The notes beneath the pieces are model-generated. The model worked only from the letters and a program-made list of their open reading frames with translations. It was not told the DNA's origin and did no database searches. Shown in pieces: positions 41,786 to 49,816 of a DNA stretch of 61,544 nt. Both the position numbers and the translations under genes were made by a program. Within the stretch, counting starts at the first letter, position 1; every line of letters begins with the position of its first letter. Origin of the DNA: Dehalococcoidia bacterium (lineage in GTDB: Bacteria; Chloroflexota; Dehalococcoidia; DSTF01; JALHUB01); assembly GCA_030018455.1 (NCBI GenBank), contig JASEFU010000001.1, positions 1 to 61,544 of the forward strand, given 5' to 3'.

Positions 41786-44212
41786 CTAACCGTCGGCGTC
41801 GTCTTCTGCGCGGGCGAGGACCTTGCGCGAGCTGCCGCCCTCGGCCTCGCCGACGATCCCCTTCTCCTCCAGCATGTCCATCAGCCGCGCCGCCCGCGGA
41901 TAACCGATGCGCAGCCGGCGTTGCAGCAGGGACGTCGATATCCGCGTGTGCTCCATCGCCAGGTCCTTCGCCCTCTCGTAGAGCGGGTCGTCGGCGCCGA
42001 ACAGCTCATCGACCTCCGGCCGCGCTTCCTCGATCAGGTGGTCGTACATCTGGCGCTGGAGCTCCCGAAAGCGCTCTTGCGTCCAGAACTTCACCAGCCG
42101 CTCGATCTCCTGGTCGGAGACGTAGACGCCCTGCAACCGCTTGGGCTTGGCGGCGTCCGTGGGCTGATAGAGCATGTCACCGCGGCCAAGCAGCTTCTCG
42201 GCGCCGGCGCCGTCGAGGATTGTGCGCGAGTCCACCTGCGATGACACGGCGAAGGCGATGCGCGTGGGAAAGTTGGCCTTGATAAGGCCGGTCACGACGT
42301 CCACCGACGGCCGCTGCGTGGCGACGATGAGGTGGATGCCCGTCGCGCGGGCAAGCTGCGCCAGCCGACAGATCTGACGCTCCACTTCGTAAGGGGCGGC
42401 CATCATGAGGTCGGCCAGCTCGTCGATAATCACCACCCAGTACGGCAGCCTTCCCGGGCAGCGCGGGTGACGGTTGTACGCTTCGATGTTGCGCACCGCC
42501 AGGGACGCGAAGCGGCGGTAGCGGCTCTCCATCTCGTGGATTACCGCCTGCAACGTCCCCACCACCTTGTCGAGATCGACGACGATGGACGAGAAGGCGA
42601 GATGCGGTATGTGCGCGAAAGCCGCCAGCTCTACCCGCTTGGGGTCGATCATCACCAGCCGCACCTCATCAGGCGTGGAATGCATCAGCAGGCAGGTGAT
42701 GAGGGAGTTGATGCAGACGCTCTTGCCGCTGCCCGTCGCTCCCGCGATGAGAAGGTGCGGCATCTTGCTGAGGTCGGCGACGACAGGCTCACCCGAGACG
42801 CTCTTCCCCAACGCTATGGCCAGCTTCGAGCGCCCCGCCAGCCGCTGGAACGCCGTGCTTTCGATCACGCTCCGCAGGCTGACCAACGACGTCGTGATGT
42901 TCGGTACCTCGATGCCGACCACAGGCTGCCCCGGCACCGGCGCCTCAATGCGGATCGACGGGCTGGCCAGCGCGAGCGCCAGGTCGTTGGCGAGGGAAGT
43001 AATCTGACTCACCCGCACCCGCGTCCGCGATACCTCCTCCGTCTTCATCTTCGGCTGACCGTTCCGGTCGAAGACGGGGCGGCCCTGAGCGTCGCGCTCC
43101 TGCACCGTCCGCGTCTTGACCTCCCATCCGGGCTCGACGCCGAACTGAGTGACGGCAGGCCCCTCGTTTATCTGGACGACTTCCGCATCGACGCCAAAGC
43201 TGGCCAACGTCTCGACGATGAGGCGCGCGCGGGCGGCGTTGTCCGGCTTTTCCCCCGTGTCCGGCCCAGCCACAGCGAGGACGTCGATGGGCGGGAGTTG
43301 CCAGCCTTCACCTCCTGGCCCCCACGCCGGCTGCGCTTTCTCTTCGACCGCCGGCTCCACGTCGAGCGGCAGCGACGGTTGCCAGGGCTGCTGGGCCGCC
43401 GCTTCCTCCTGGGCCGGCGTGCCTTCTCCGGCCGCGGGCGCTGGGGCAGCGGCTTCCTCCAGGGGCGGCGCCGCCGTCCGCGCCCACATCAACGTCTCCA
43501 TCGAAAGGGGCGCCGGCGGCTCCGGCTCCGGCTTCGTGGGGAACAGCATGTCGACGATTGCCCGCGAAGCCCCCCACATCCGCTGCGGGATACGCCATCG
43601 CCAGACGATGACCGCCAGACGAGGGCTGTTCCGCAGGCCGCGCGCCACCGTGTGCGGCATGACCGTCGATACGGCTGCGAACCCCAGCCCCAGCCACACC
43701 AGGATGCCGAGCCAGTCGCCGGCGAGGATGTGCCCCAGATCGCCGCCGGCCGTCTTTTCCGAAAGCGATGTGCCGCCCAGCTGCCAGTCGGGACGCCAGA
43801 AGCCGAGCAGCCCAATGGCGAACGCGGCGATGAGAGCGGCGGCCAGCCACACGCGCCAATAGTACCGGAACGATGTGAAGAGGGCCCCGCGAATGATAAG
43901 CCAGCCGAGCAGCGCCAGAAGCGCTATCAGAAGAAAGACGTGCAGCCCCAGCGCCTCGACCACACCGTCGCGGAGTTCGGAAAGGCTGGTGGTGATTGGG
44001 ACCAGCCAGGGGATGGCGACGATGGCGGTAACGAGAAAGGCGACCCCCAGGGTCTCGCGCCGGAAGACGATGCTCGCGACCGTTCTCGGGAAGGATGAGC
44101 GCTGGCGGCGGCGCCCCACGGGACGCAACCGCGCGCCTCCTCCCCTGGGCAGGGCCGCTCCCGTCCTGGCCCGTGCGCCTCCCGTCTGCGGTTTCGTGCT
44201 CGCCTTCGCCAT
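41786..44212 (-). CDS. ftsK: DNA translocase FtsK/SpoIIIE
   Basis: An 808-residue septal DNA pump. A basic, Gly/Arg-rich N-terminus is followed by four or so membrane helices (to about residue 190), a Pro/Ala/Glu-rich linker, the alpha-beta motor domain with Walker A GATGSGKS (491-498) and Walker B IIDELADLM (D597), and the C-terminal gamma winged helix (LLQRRLRIGYPRAARLMDML) that reads polar KOPS-like sites. ATG 44212. It moves chromosomes apart at division; a XerCD partner is not in the window. Confidence 0.96.
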   Translation of the reverse strand: MAKASTKPQTGGARARTGAALPRGGGARLRPVGRRRQRSSFPRTVASIVFRRETLGVAFLVTAIVAIPWLVPITTSLSELRDGVVEALGLHVFLLIALLALLGWLIIRGALFTSFRYYWRVWLAAALIAAFAIGLLGFWRPDWQLGGTSLSEKTAGGDLGHILAGDWLGILVWLGLGFAAVSTVMPHTVARGLRNSPRLAVIVWRWRIPQRMWGASRAIVDMLFPTKPEPEPPAPLSMETLMWARTAAPPLEEAAAPAPAAGEGTPAQEEAAAQQPWQPSLPLDVEPAVEEKAQPAWGPGGEGWQLPPIDVLAVAGPDTGEKPDNAARARLIVETLASFGVDAEVVQINEGPAVTQFGVEPGWEVKTRTVQERDAQGRPVFDRNGQPKMKTEEVSRTRVRVSQITSLANDLALALASPSIRIEAPVPGQPVVGIEVPNITTSLVSLRSVIESTAFQRLAGRSKLAIALGKSVSGEPVVADLSKMPHLLIAGATGSGKSVCINSLITCLLMHSTPDEVRLVMIDPKRVELAAFAHIPHLAFSSIVVDLDKVVGTLQAVIHEMESRYRRFASLAVRNIEAYNRHPRCPGRLPYWVVIIDELADLMMAAPYEVERQICRLAQLARATGIHLIVATQRPSVDVVTGLIKANFPTRIAFAVSSQVDSRTILDGAGAEKLLGRGDMLYQPTDAAKPKRLQGVYVSDQEIERLVKFWTQERFRELQRQMYDHLIEEARPEVDELFGADDPLYERAKDLAMEHTRISTSLLQRRLRIGYPRAARLMDMLEEKGIVGEAEGGSSRKVLARAEDDADG

Positions 44213-44241
44213 CGCCTCGTCCTCACCTCATCCGCTCGCCG

Positions 44242-44850
44242 CTAAAACAGCGACATCTGCTTGCTCTCGACCGCCTCCGCCGGCGCTTCCTCCTGCGTCG
44301 CCGCCTTCAGGAAGCCCGGCAGCCTCCGAAAGTCCTCCTCAATCGTCCTGCGCAGACTGCCCTGGTGCAGCGCTGCCGCGGGATGGTACATGGGAACGAC
44401 GACAAGCTCGCCTACCCGGCGCGCCTGGCCGTGAATGCGGCTTATCGACTGTCCGGGGAAGAACCGCGCCAGAGAGTAGCGCCCCAGGGTGACGACCATG
44501 CGAGGACCTATCAGTTCAAGCTGTGAGGTCAACCACTTATCGCAGGCCCTGATCTGATGGGGAAGCGGGTCCTGGTTTTGGGGCGGCCGGCACTTAACAA
44601 CGTTGCAGATGTAGACATCCTGGCGCCGCAGGCCGATAGAGCCGAGGAGCTGGTCGAGAAACTGGCCGGCAGGCCCGACGAAAGGGCGCCCCTGCTGGTC
44701 CTCATAGTACCCGGGCGCCTCGCCGATGAATACGATCTCCGCGTCCGGGCGTCCCTCTCCCGGCACCGTTCGCGTTCGCGTCTCCGCCAGGTCGCATTCC
44801 CGGCAGCCTGCGATCTGCGCGTACAGCTCTCTCAGGTTGTCTCCGGCCAA
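44242..44850 (-). CDS. udg: Uracil-DNA glycosylase, family 4, with clamp-binding tail
   Basis: A 202-residue Fe-S uracil-DNA glycosylase. Motif A is FIGEAPGYYEDQQGRPFVG, motif B is MYHPAA, and the four cluster cysteines are C16, C19, C87 and C103. The last five residues, QMSLF (198-202), match the beta sliding-clamp binding pentapeptide QL(S/D)LF. TTG start 44850 with GGAGG in front. It is expressed behind a strong promoter and a long structured leader. The motif suggests it is tethered to replication forks to remove uracil; the tail function is inference. Confidence 0.93.
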   Translation of the reverse strand: MAGDNLRELYAQIAGCRECDLAETRTRTVPGEGRPDAEIVFIGEAPGYYEDQQGRPFVGPAGQFLDQLLGSIGLRRQDVYICNVVKCRPPQNQDPLPHQIRACDKWLTSQLELIGPRMVVTLGRYSLARFFPGQSISRIHGQARRVGELVVVPMYHPAAALHQGSLRRTIEEDFRRLPGFLKAATQEEAPAEAVESKQMSLF

Positions 44851-45041
44851 TCCCTGCCTCCGCTGTTCGCTCCCTGTTACAGCGGTCTATAAGACAATAG
44901 CGAAGGGAAGTCTACGGCCCGGGAGGGACTCAAGATCAGAGCAACGGTCATCCCTGCCGCCGGGCCTGAGGTCGCCTGTGCGCTCCGTCCGTCGCTTTCC
45001 AAGCTCGTTTCGCGACCTCAGACTGCCACCTCGCCACCTTG
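44851..45041 (-). ncRNA. Structured leader or small RNA before the uracil-DNA glycosylase gene
   Basis: About 190 transcribed bases lie between a strong minus-strand promoter and the glycosylase start. They contain a perfect 10-bp helix (44966-44975 with 45012-45021, CTGAGGTCGC and its complement), a 7-bp helix (44916-44922 with 44960-44966) and a short CGCC/GGCG hairpin near the 5' end. No coding frame with a ribosome site is evident. I tried T-box, SRP, 6S and tmRNA patterns and found no match. It may be a regulatory leader or an independent small RNA. Confidence 0.42.
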
Positions 45042-45047
45042 CGGCGA

Positions 45048-45077
45048 ATGATAGCACAGGCCGAAACGGGATGTCAA
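45048..45077 (-). promoter_or_regulatory. Strong promoter of the glycosylase leader
   Basis: On the minus strand TTGACA (45072-45077), an 18-base spacer and TATCAT (45048-45053), with TGC before the -10 making an extended -10. The transcript would start near 45041, some 190 bases before the glycosylase start, and just after the end of tatC. Confidence 0.68.
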
Positions 45078-45097
45078 TGAGAAAGCGATAAGACTTA

Positions 45098-45871
45098 TTA
45101 GCTGTTGTTTCGCCCTCTCTCCACCACCTTGGCGAGGATGATGCCGGTGAAGTAGAGGACAATGATGGGGCCGGCGACGAGCGACTGCGTGACGGGATCG
45201 ATGGACGGGGTGACGACGGCAGCGGCGACAAAGGCGAGGACGATGGCGTACCGCCACCAGGAGATAAGCTTGCGCGACGACACGACGTGCAACTTCGCCA
45301 GCGCCATGATCACGAGGGGCATCTCGAAGACGATGCCGGTGACGAGCATCAGCCGCGTGATGAAGTCGATGTAGCTTGTGACGTTGATGAACGGCTCGAT
45401 TCCGCCGCCGGAGTTCAGCAGGAAGCGGAGGGCAGGCGGCAGCTCGATGTAGTAGGCGAAAGCCCCGCCGGCGACGAACGCCAGAGAAGCTCCGATGACC
45501 AGTGGGTACACCCAACGCCTCTCCTGTCGGGTGAGCCCCGGCCCGACGAAAGCCAGCACCTCGTAAACGATCACCGGCATAGCAATCGTGACACCGGAAA
45601 GGAGGGCAACCCGGAAATACGCTCCCCAGTAGCCCAGCGGGTCGGTGAAGATGATTCTGACGTCCTCCACCGAGTTGCGCGCCGGCGCTGTGAGCCATCC
45701 GAGCAGCCAGTTCGTGAGGACAAGGGAACCGACTGTGGCAAGTATCAGAGCGCCGGCGGCAATCATGAGCCGCTGCCGAAGCTCCTGCAAATGTTCGAGG
45801 ATGGTGAGTTCTTTGCCCTCGCTCTCCGCTTTAGGAGGGGCAGCCACTGCTGGATTGCTGTCTGCGCTCAT
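45098..45871 (-). CDS. tatC: Sec-independent protein translocase TatC
   Basis: A 257-residue six-helix membrane protein that recognises twin-arginine signals. ELTILEHLQELRQRLMIAAG, FTDPLGYWGAYFRVALLSG, VLAFVGPGLTRQERRWVYPL and FEMPLVIMALA are hallmark segments with the conserved Glu and Pro. It follows tatB by 45 bases in the same transcript and should form the Tat receptor with it. Confidence 0.96.
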   Translation of the reverse strand: MSADSNPAVAAPPKAESEGKELTILEHLQELRQRLMIAAGALILATVGSLVLTNWLLGWLTAPARNSVEDVRIIFTDPLGYWGAYFRVALLSGVTIAMPVIVYEVLAFVGPGLTRQERRWVYPLVIGASLAFVAGGAFAYYIELPPALRFLLNSGGGIEPFINVTSYIDFITRLMLVTGIVFEMPLVIMALAKLHVVSSRKLISWWRYAIVLAFVAAAVVTPSIDPVTQSLVAGPIIVLYFTGIILAKVVERGRNNS

Positions 45872-45916
45872 CGGTTGAGGGGTCGTTTCTTAACGGAGAT
45901 TCTGGGCAGCGCGTGG

Positions 45917-46300
45917 TCAAGGCTCTTCACTCTTGAGCTCACTCGCTGATGTATTGAGAGGGGCGCCGTCTTTCTCGCCGCGGGCATCTGCAACCGACTG
46001 CCGCAGCGTTCGCTCCGCCTCTTCGGTGGCCGCGGTCAGCTCGCCGCCGACCGACTGCGTCTCTCGCCGGATCTCCTCCCTCGCCTCTTTGAGCTCGCCT
46101 TTCAGCTCTTCGTACTCCCGCTCCAGCTCTTTGACCGCGTCGTTGAGTTCGCGCGTCACGCCGGTGCTGTACTGGCGAATCTGGCGGATGGTACGGGCGA
46201 CCTGGGCCGCTGTTTCAGGCAATCGCCGGGGGCCTACGACTATCAGGGTGAGGACGAGTATGACGATCAGCTCAGGCAGGCCAATCCCCAGGAAATCCAT
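45917..46300 (-). CDS. tatB: Twin-arginine translocase subunit TatA/TatB
   Basis: A 127-residue protein. MDFLGIGLPELIVILVLTLI is the single N-terminal helix, followed by the hinge VVGPRRLPETA and an amphipathic helix, then a long Glu/Lys-rich coiled region. The GPRRLP hinge and the long tail favour TatB over TatA, but these paralogues are hard to separate. It is the first gene before tatC and has its own promoter. Confidence 0.9.
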   Translation of the reverse strand: MDFLGIGLPELIVILVLTLIVVGPRRLPETAAQVARTIRQIRQYSTGVTRELNDAVKELEREYEELKGELKEAREEIRRETQSVGGELTAATEEAERTLRQSVADARGEKDGAPLNTSASELKSEEP

Positions 46301-46337
46301 CGAGCATATTCACTCTGAAAACAGACTTTCTCTACCA

Positions 46338-46367
46338 ATTATGCTCTTTTGGAGGGGCTTATGCCAA
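46338..46367 (-). promoter_or_regulatory. Promoter of tatB-tatC
   Basis: On the minus strand TTGGCA (46362-46367), an 18-base spacer and CATAAT (46338-46343), five of six matches in each box. The predicted start near 46331 gives a leader of about 30 bases before the tatB ATG. Confidence 0.6.
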
Positions 46368-46398
46368 CCCGTGCGGATACAGGGGCGAGTCCAAGAGT

Positions 46399-46662
46399 CT
46401 AGGGTTGATCCTCTATTCCCAGGTCCTTCAGGTAATCGATCGCGTCCTGGACGGTGACGATCTTCTCGGCGTCCTCGTCGGATATCTCCAAAGGCTTGCC
46501 GTCTTTGCTGAACTCCTCCTCCATCGACATGATGAGCTCGACGAGGTCGAGGGAGTCGGCGTTCAGATCGTCGACAAAGGAAGCGCTGGGTACTACCTGT
46601 TCCTCATCAACTCCCAATTGCTCAACAATGATCTTTCGTACCCGTTCGAAGACTGTCGCCAA
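46399..46662 (-). CDS. acpP: Acyl carrier protein
   Basis: An 87-residue carrier for fatty-acid intermediates. The phosphopantetheine serine is Ser37 in [21 protein letters not shown] start it at TTG 46662, which gives the usual [18 protein letters not shown] opening and has AAGGGGG six bases before; a GTG at 46686 would add eight atypical residues. It is the last gene of the yceD-rpmF-fabD-nusB run and pairs functionally with fabD. Confidence 0.96.
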   Translation of the reverse strand: MATVFERVRKIIVEQLGVDEEQVVPSASFVDDLNADSLDLVELIMSMEEEFSKDGKPLEISDEDAEKIVTVQDAIDYLKDLGIEDQP

Positions 46663-46699
46663 ACTGACACCCCCTTCTTCTGGCACTGGCGCAGCGCCC

Positions 46700-47107
46700 T
46701 CAGCCTTTCATTAAGCTGACAGAACCAAGGACGCCATTAACGAATTTCGCGGAGTTGTCGCTGCCGAAGGTCTTGGCAAGTTCAACTGCCTCGTTTATGG
46801 CAGCTCTCAACGGCGTTCTATTATTCAGCAAAATCTCCAGGATTGCAAGCCGCAGGATGTTGCGATCGACGGCCGCCATTTGTTCCAGCGGCCACGCCGG
46901 CGCCACCTTCGCTATCACGGAATCAATGTACTCACGGTGCTCCGTTGCGCCGCCGACAAGCTCACGCGCGAATTCAGCAATCTCCTCCGGCGCGAGCGCG
47001 TCCTGCAGCAGACGCTCCAGGATGCCCATCGCTTCGTGGCCCGTTGTGTCGGCCTCGTATAGCGTTTGAAGGGCAATGATCCGCGCCCGCCGTCGCCTGC
47101 TCGGCAT
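46700..47107 (-). CDS. nusB: Transcription antitermination factor NusB
   Basis: A 135-residue all-helical RNA-binding protein that joins NusE (S10) on boxA RNA during rRNA synthesis. [56 protein letters not shown] and FVNGVLGSV are standard. ATG 47107. It lies 37 bases before acpP. Confidence 0.95.
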   Translation of the reverse strand: MPSRRRRARIIALQTLYEADTTGHEAMGILERLLQDALAPEEIAEFARELVGGATEHREYIDSVIAKVAPAWPLEQMAAVDRNILRLAILEILLNNRTPLRAAINEAVELAKTFGSDNSAKFVNGVLGSVSLMKG

Positions 47108-47195
47108 CGTCTTACCGTCTACCGCGCGACTATCGTCTGACTATGATGACGACAAGGTGAGTGCCCGTCAAGACGCGCCGGGACGGATTCTGAAG

Positions 47196-48104
47196 TCATC
47201 CTTCGACCGGAACGACAGGGCGGCTGACATTCAGCGTCCGGACAGAGGGAGCGGTCCGGCGGACCAGGCCCGTCAGCACTTCCCCCGGCCCGATCTCAAT
47301 GAACAACGACACACCGTTGTCCGCCATAAGCTCCACCGATCTCTGCCAGAGAACAGGGTGCGTGAGCTGGTACAGCAGCTCGCTTCGAAGCTCCTCGCCG
47401 CTGGTGATCACCCCCGCCGTCCCGTTGGCCACCAGCGGGATAGCGGGATCGCGGATTTCCACCGCGGCCAACGCCGCCCTCATCCCCTCGACAGCGGGGG
47501 ACATGAGGCTGGTGTGGAACGCGCCGCTCACGTTCAGGGGCACTGCCCGCTTGGCGCCGTAGGAGCGGCACGTCTCGACCGCCTCCGCCACGCACTCGAG
47601 CCGCCCGCCGATGACGATCTGGCCGGGCGCATTCAGATTGCAGAGCTCGGCGCCGACACAACGGCAAAGCTCCGTCGCCTGCTCCTGAGTCAGCCCCAGC
47701 ACGGCAGCCAGCGTCCCGGGGTTCTCCTCGCCGGCCTGCTGCATCAGGCGGCCGCGCTCCTGCACGAGGCGCAGCCCGTCGGCGAAGGACAAGGCGCCGC
47801 TCGCGACCGCGGCCGTGTACTCGCCGAGGCTGTGCCCCGCGACGAACGCCGGCGGCGAGGGAAGATATCCCGACTCTTTCGCGAAGGCGAGACAGGCCAG
47901 ACTCACGACCATGATCGCAGGCTGCGCGTTCTCCGTCCGGCGCAGGACGTCCTCCGGACCCTCGAAGCAAATTTCGCTCAGCGGCCGTCCGAGGATGCGA
48001 TCGGCGTCTTCAAAGACGCGGCGGGCGGCGGGTGACGATTCGAAGAGATCGCGTCCCATCCCGACTTGCTGCGATCCCTGCCCGGGAAAGAGCCAGGCCG
48101 CCAT
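47196..48104 (-). CDS. fabD: Malonyl-CoA:ACP transacylase
   Basis: A 302-residue alpha/beta hydrolase-like enzyme that loads malonyl groups onto ACP. AAWLFPGQGSQQVGMG begins the fold, the nucleophile is Ser92 in VAGHSLGEY, and the partner His is in NVSGAFHTSLM. Start ATG 48104 has AGGG just upstream and gives the usual short N-terminus; a TTG at 48182 would add 26 residues and overlap rpmF. Confidence 0.95.
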   Translation of the reverse strand: MAAWLFPGQGSQQVGMGRDLFESSPAARRVFEDADRILGRPLSEICFEGPEDVLRRTENAQPAIMVVSLACLAFAKESGYLPSPPAFVAGHSLGEYTAAVASGALSFADGLRLVQERGRLMQQAGEENPGTLAAVLGLTQEQATELCRCVGAELCNLNAPGQIVIGGRLECVAEAVETCRSYGAKRAVPLNVSGAFHTSLMSPAVEGMRAALAAVEIRDPAIPLVANGTAGVITSGEELRSELLYQLTHPVLWQRSVELMADNGVSLFIEIGPGEVLTGLVRRTAPSVRTLNVSRPVVPVEG

Positions 48105-48171
48105 CTCGCCCTGAATGGGAGACGCCGGCCCGGATGATATCGCGTCGTTTGCCGGATCAGCGGGCACAGGA

Positions 48172-48369
48172 TTACGGGCCAAGGGCGGGGCTCTCGATCT
48201 TGATAGCCTCGCGCCCGCGGTAATTGCCGCACACGGGGCACGGATGATGCGGAAGCCGCGGACTGTGGCACTGCGGACACTCGACCAGTTGGCGGACGCT
48301 CAGCTTGATGTGGCTGCGGCGTTTCCCCTGGCGCGATTTCGGGTACTTTCTCTTCGGTACGGGAGGCAA
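48172..48369 (-). CDS. rpmF: 50S ribosomal protein L32
   Basis: A 65-residue ribosomal protein. PVPKRKYPKSRQGKRRSHIK is the standard opening, followed by a four-Cys zinc ribbon CPQC...CPVCGNYRG. It starts two bases after the yceD gene, the usual order, and is followed by fabD. Confidence 0.96.
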   Translation of the reverse strand: MPPVPKRKYPKSRQGKRRSHIKLSVRQLVECPQCHSPRLPHHPCPVCGNYRGREAIKIESPALGP

Positions 48370-48372
48370 GCC

Positions 48373-48906
48373 TTATTCACCCCCTCTCCCCTCGCCCGTC
48401 TTCAGCCGGCTGAGGACGCTAAGACGCGTATCGGTTGTTTCCTTCGGGCAGTCGCAAGGACCCAGGTTCAGGTTCTTGCCACACGTCGGGCAGAGTCCTT
48501 TGCAGTCGGGGCGGCACAGGTTTTGCAGCGGCTGCGCCGCGAAATGGTACTGCCGTATCGCCTCGCCGAGCTCCAGCGTCTGGCGCTCGTCGATGAGGAA
48601 CGCTTCGTCATCGTCCGGCGGCTCGATCGGCATGCCTGTGCCGGCGTCGACTGTTGCGTAGTACTCTTCTTCGAAGTCAAGCTCTACCGGCACGTCCAGG
48701 GGCTCCAGACAGCGGCTGCAGCGATCAGCCGTTATCGACCGCAGGCGCGCCCTCACCAGTATCCCTCGGCCCGCCTTGGAGAGCGACACCCGGCCCGAGA
48801 TCTCGTCGTACGGTTCCTCTTCGTCGCCGGGCTCACTCAGCTGGTACGTCTTCGTCGCGCCGGCTGGCCCGCGCAGCAAAGGCGCAACGTCAAAATCGAT
48901 TCTCAT
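48373..48906 (-). CDS. yceD: YceD/DUF177 family protein
   Basis: A 177-residue protein of the DUF177 family, usually encoded just before rpmF and linked to ribosomal RNA metabolism in some bacteria. A beta-rich N-terminal part leads to DRCSRCLEPLDVPVELDFEE and a C-terminal Cys cluster CRPDCKGLCPTCGKNL followed by CDC. ATG 48906 was chosen from the promoter position; codons upstream to 49032 lie in the divergent promoter region. Confidence 0.9.
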   Translation of the reverse strand: MRIDFDVAPLLRGPAGATKTYQLSEPGDEEEPYDEISGRVSLSKAGRGILVRARLRSITADRCSRCLEPLDVPVELDFEEEYYATVDAGTGMPIEPPDDDEAFLIDERQTLELGEAIRQYHFAAQPLQNLCRPDCKGLCPTCGKNLNLGPCDCPKETTDTRLSVLSRLKTGEGRGGE

Positions 48907-48927
48907 GGCAAGTCTATTCCCAAAGCC

Positions 48928-48956
48928 ATCATAACAATCGGTCTGACCCCCGTCAA
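48928..48956 (-). promoter_or_regulatory. Promoter of the yceD-rpmF-fabD run
   Basis: On the minus strand TTGACG (48951-48956), a 17-base spacer and TATGAT (48928-48933). The predicted start is near 48921, about 15 bases before the yceD ATG. Confidence 0.68.
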
Positions 48957-49071
48957 ACCAGCGCCGCCCACGCTCCGCCCGCCTTGCCGCTCTCCCGCCG
49001 CAGGCATATAATCCTGGCGTCGGTGGCGACAACTCCTCCGAACCATTCCGCCTTGAACGCCGCAGCGAGCA

Positions 49072-49100
49072 TTAACCGGAACGGCTCCATGCACTAAAAT
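49072..49100 (+). promoter_or_regulatory. Promoter of the zinc-ribbon/recombinase/RNase H genes
   Basis: TTAACC (49072-49077), 17 bases, TAAAAT (49095-49100). The ATG at 49110 follows the -10 by nine bases and has no Shine-Dalgarno sequence, so the transcript likely starts two to four bases before the codon and is leaderless. Confidence 0.5.
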
Positions 49101-49109
49101 GAATCTGAT

Positions 49110-49814
49110 ATGAGCAGGGTATCGGAGTTGTACCAGCTTCAGGAGACCGACCTGGAGATCGACGCGAAGCGCGCCGCCCTGGCCGAGACCGAAGAACAGA
49201 TCGGCGAGACCGAGGAGATGCTTTCGGCGAGAGAAGCGGTCGACCGGTTGCAGGAGACAGTGGCGGAGTTGCGGAAGCGCCTGCGCGCCGCCGAGTACCA
49301 GGTCGACGACGTGGACGGCAAGATCCAGCCGCTGAATAAGAAGCTCTACGGCGGCACTATCCGGAATCCCAAAGAGCTTTCCAGCATCGAGGACGACGTG
49401 AAGGCGCTGCTTTCGCATAAGCGCAAGCTGGAAGACCAGGTGCTGGAGGTAATGGCGGAACTGGAAGAGGCGGAAGCCACCCTGGCGGCGGCCCGCAAGA
49501 ACGCCGCCTCAATTCAAGCAGCGTGGGAGGCCGAGCAAGAGCGCCTGAAACGGCAAAAGGCGACCCTCGAGGAAGAGATCGCGCGGCTGGACGAACAGCG
49601 GCGGGCGCAGAGCGAGCGGTTCGACGCCGCCACCCTCGCCGTTTACGATTCGCTGCGCGTTAAACACCAGGGACGCGCCGTCGCCAAAGTCGAGCGCGGC
49701 ATGTGCCAGGGGTGCCGCATATCGTTGCCCATGACGCTGCTTCAGAAGGCCCGCAGCAGCGGCGACGGCCTCGTCCACTGCAGTAGCTGCGAGCGCATTC
49801 TCTACGTGAGCTGA
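49110..49814 (+). CDS. C4-type zinc-ribbon coiled-coil protein
   Basis: A 234-residue protein. Residues about 5-175 are a long coiled-coil hairpin rich in Glu, Arg and Ala (LYQLQETDLEIDAKRAALAE; the conserved turn KKLYGGTIRNPKELSSIEDD). The C-terminal 50 residues form a zinc ribbon, GMCQGCRISLP...HCSSCERILYV. The architecture matches the CT398/DUF164 family, found in many bacteria and suggested to bind nucleic acid or act as a chaperone. It is two bases from the recombinase-like gene. Role is unproven. Confidence 0.9.
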   Translation: MSRVSELYQLQETDLEIDAKRAALAETEEQIGETEEMLSAREAVDRLQETVAELRKRLRAAEYQVDDVDGKIQPLNKKLYGGTIRNPKELSSIEDDVKALLSHKRKLEDQVLEVMAELEEAEATLAAARKNAASIQAAWEAEQERLKRQKATLEEEIARLDEQRRAQSERFDAATLAVYDSLRVKHQGRAVAKVERGMCQGCRISLPMTLLQKARSSGDGLVHCSSCERILYVS

Positions 49815-49816
49815 CG

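Noticed and set aside
42332-44098. 588-codon open frame on the plus strand antisense to ftsK, and similar long antisense frames at 30596-32395, 1024-2436 and 56949-58700
   Set aside because: High GC makes stop codons rare in shadow frames; they are rich in Arg, His and Pro, have no domains and lie opposite well-supported genes.
44851-45041. T-box leader before the glycosylase gene (AAGGTGGCGAGGTGGCA looks similar)
   Set aside because: No specifier stem or antiterminator/terminator pair, and the downstream gene is not an amino-acid gene.
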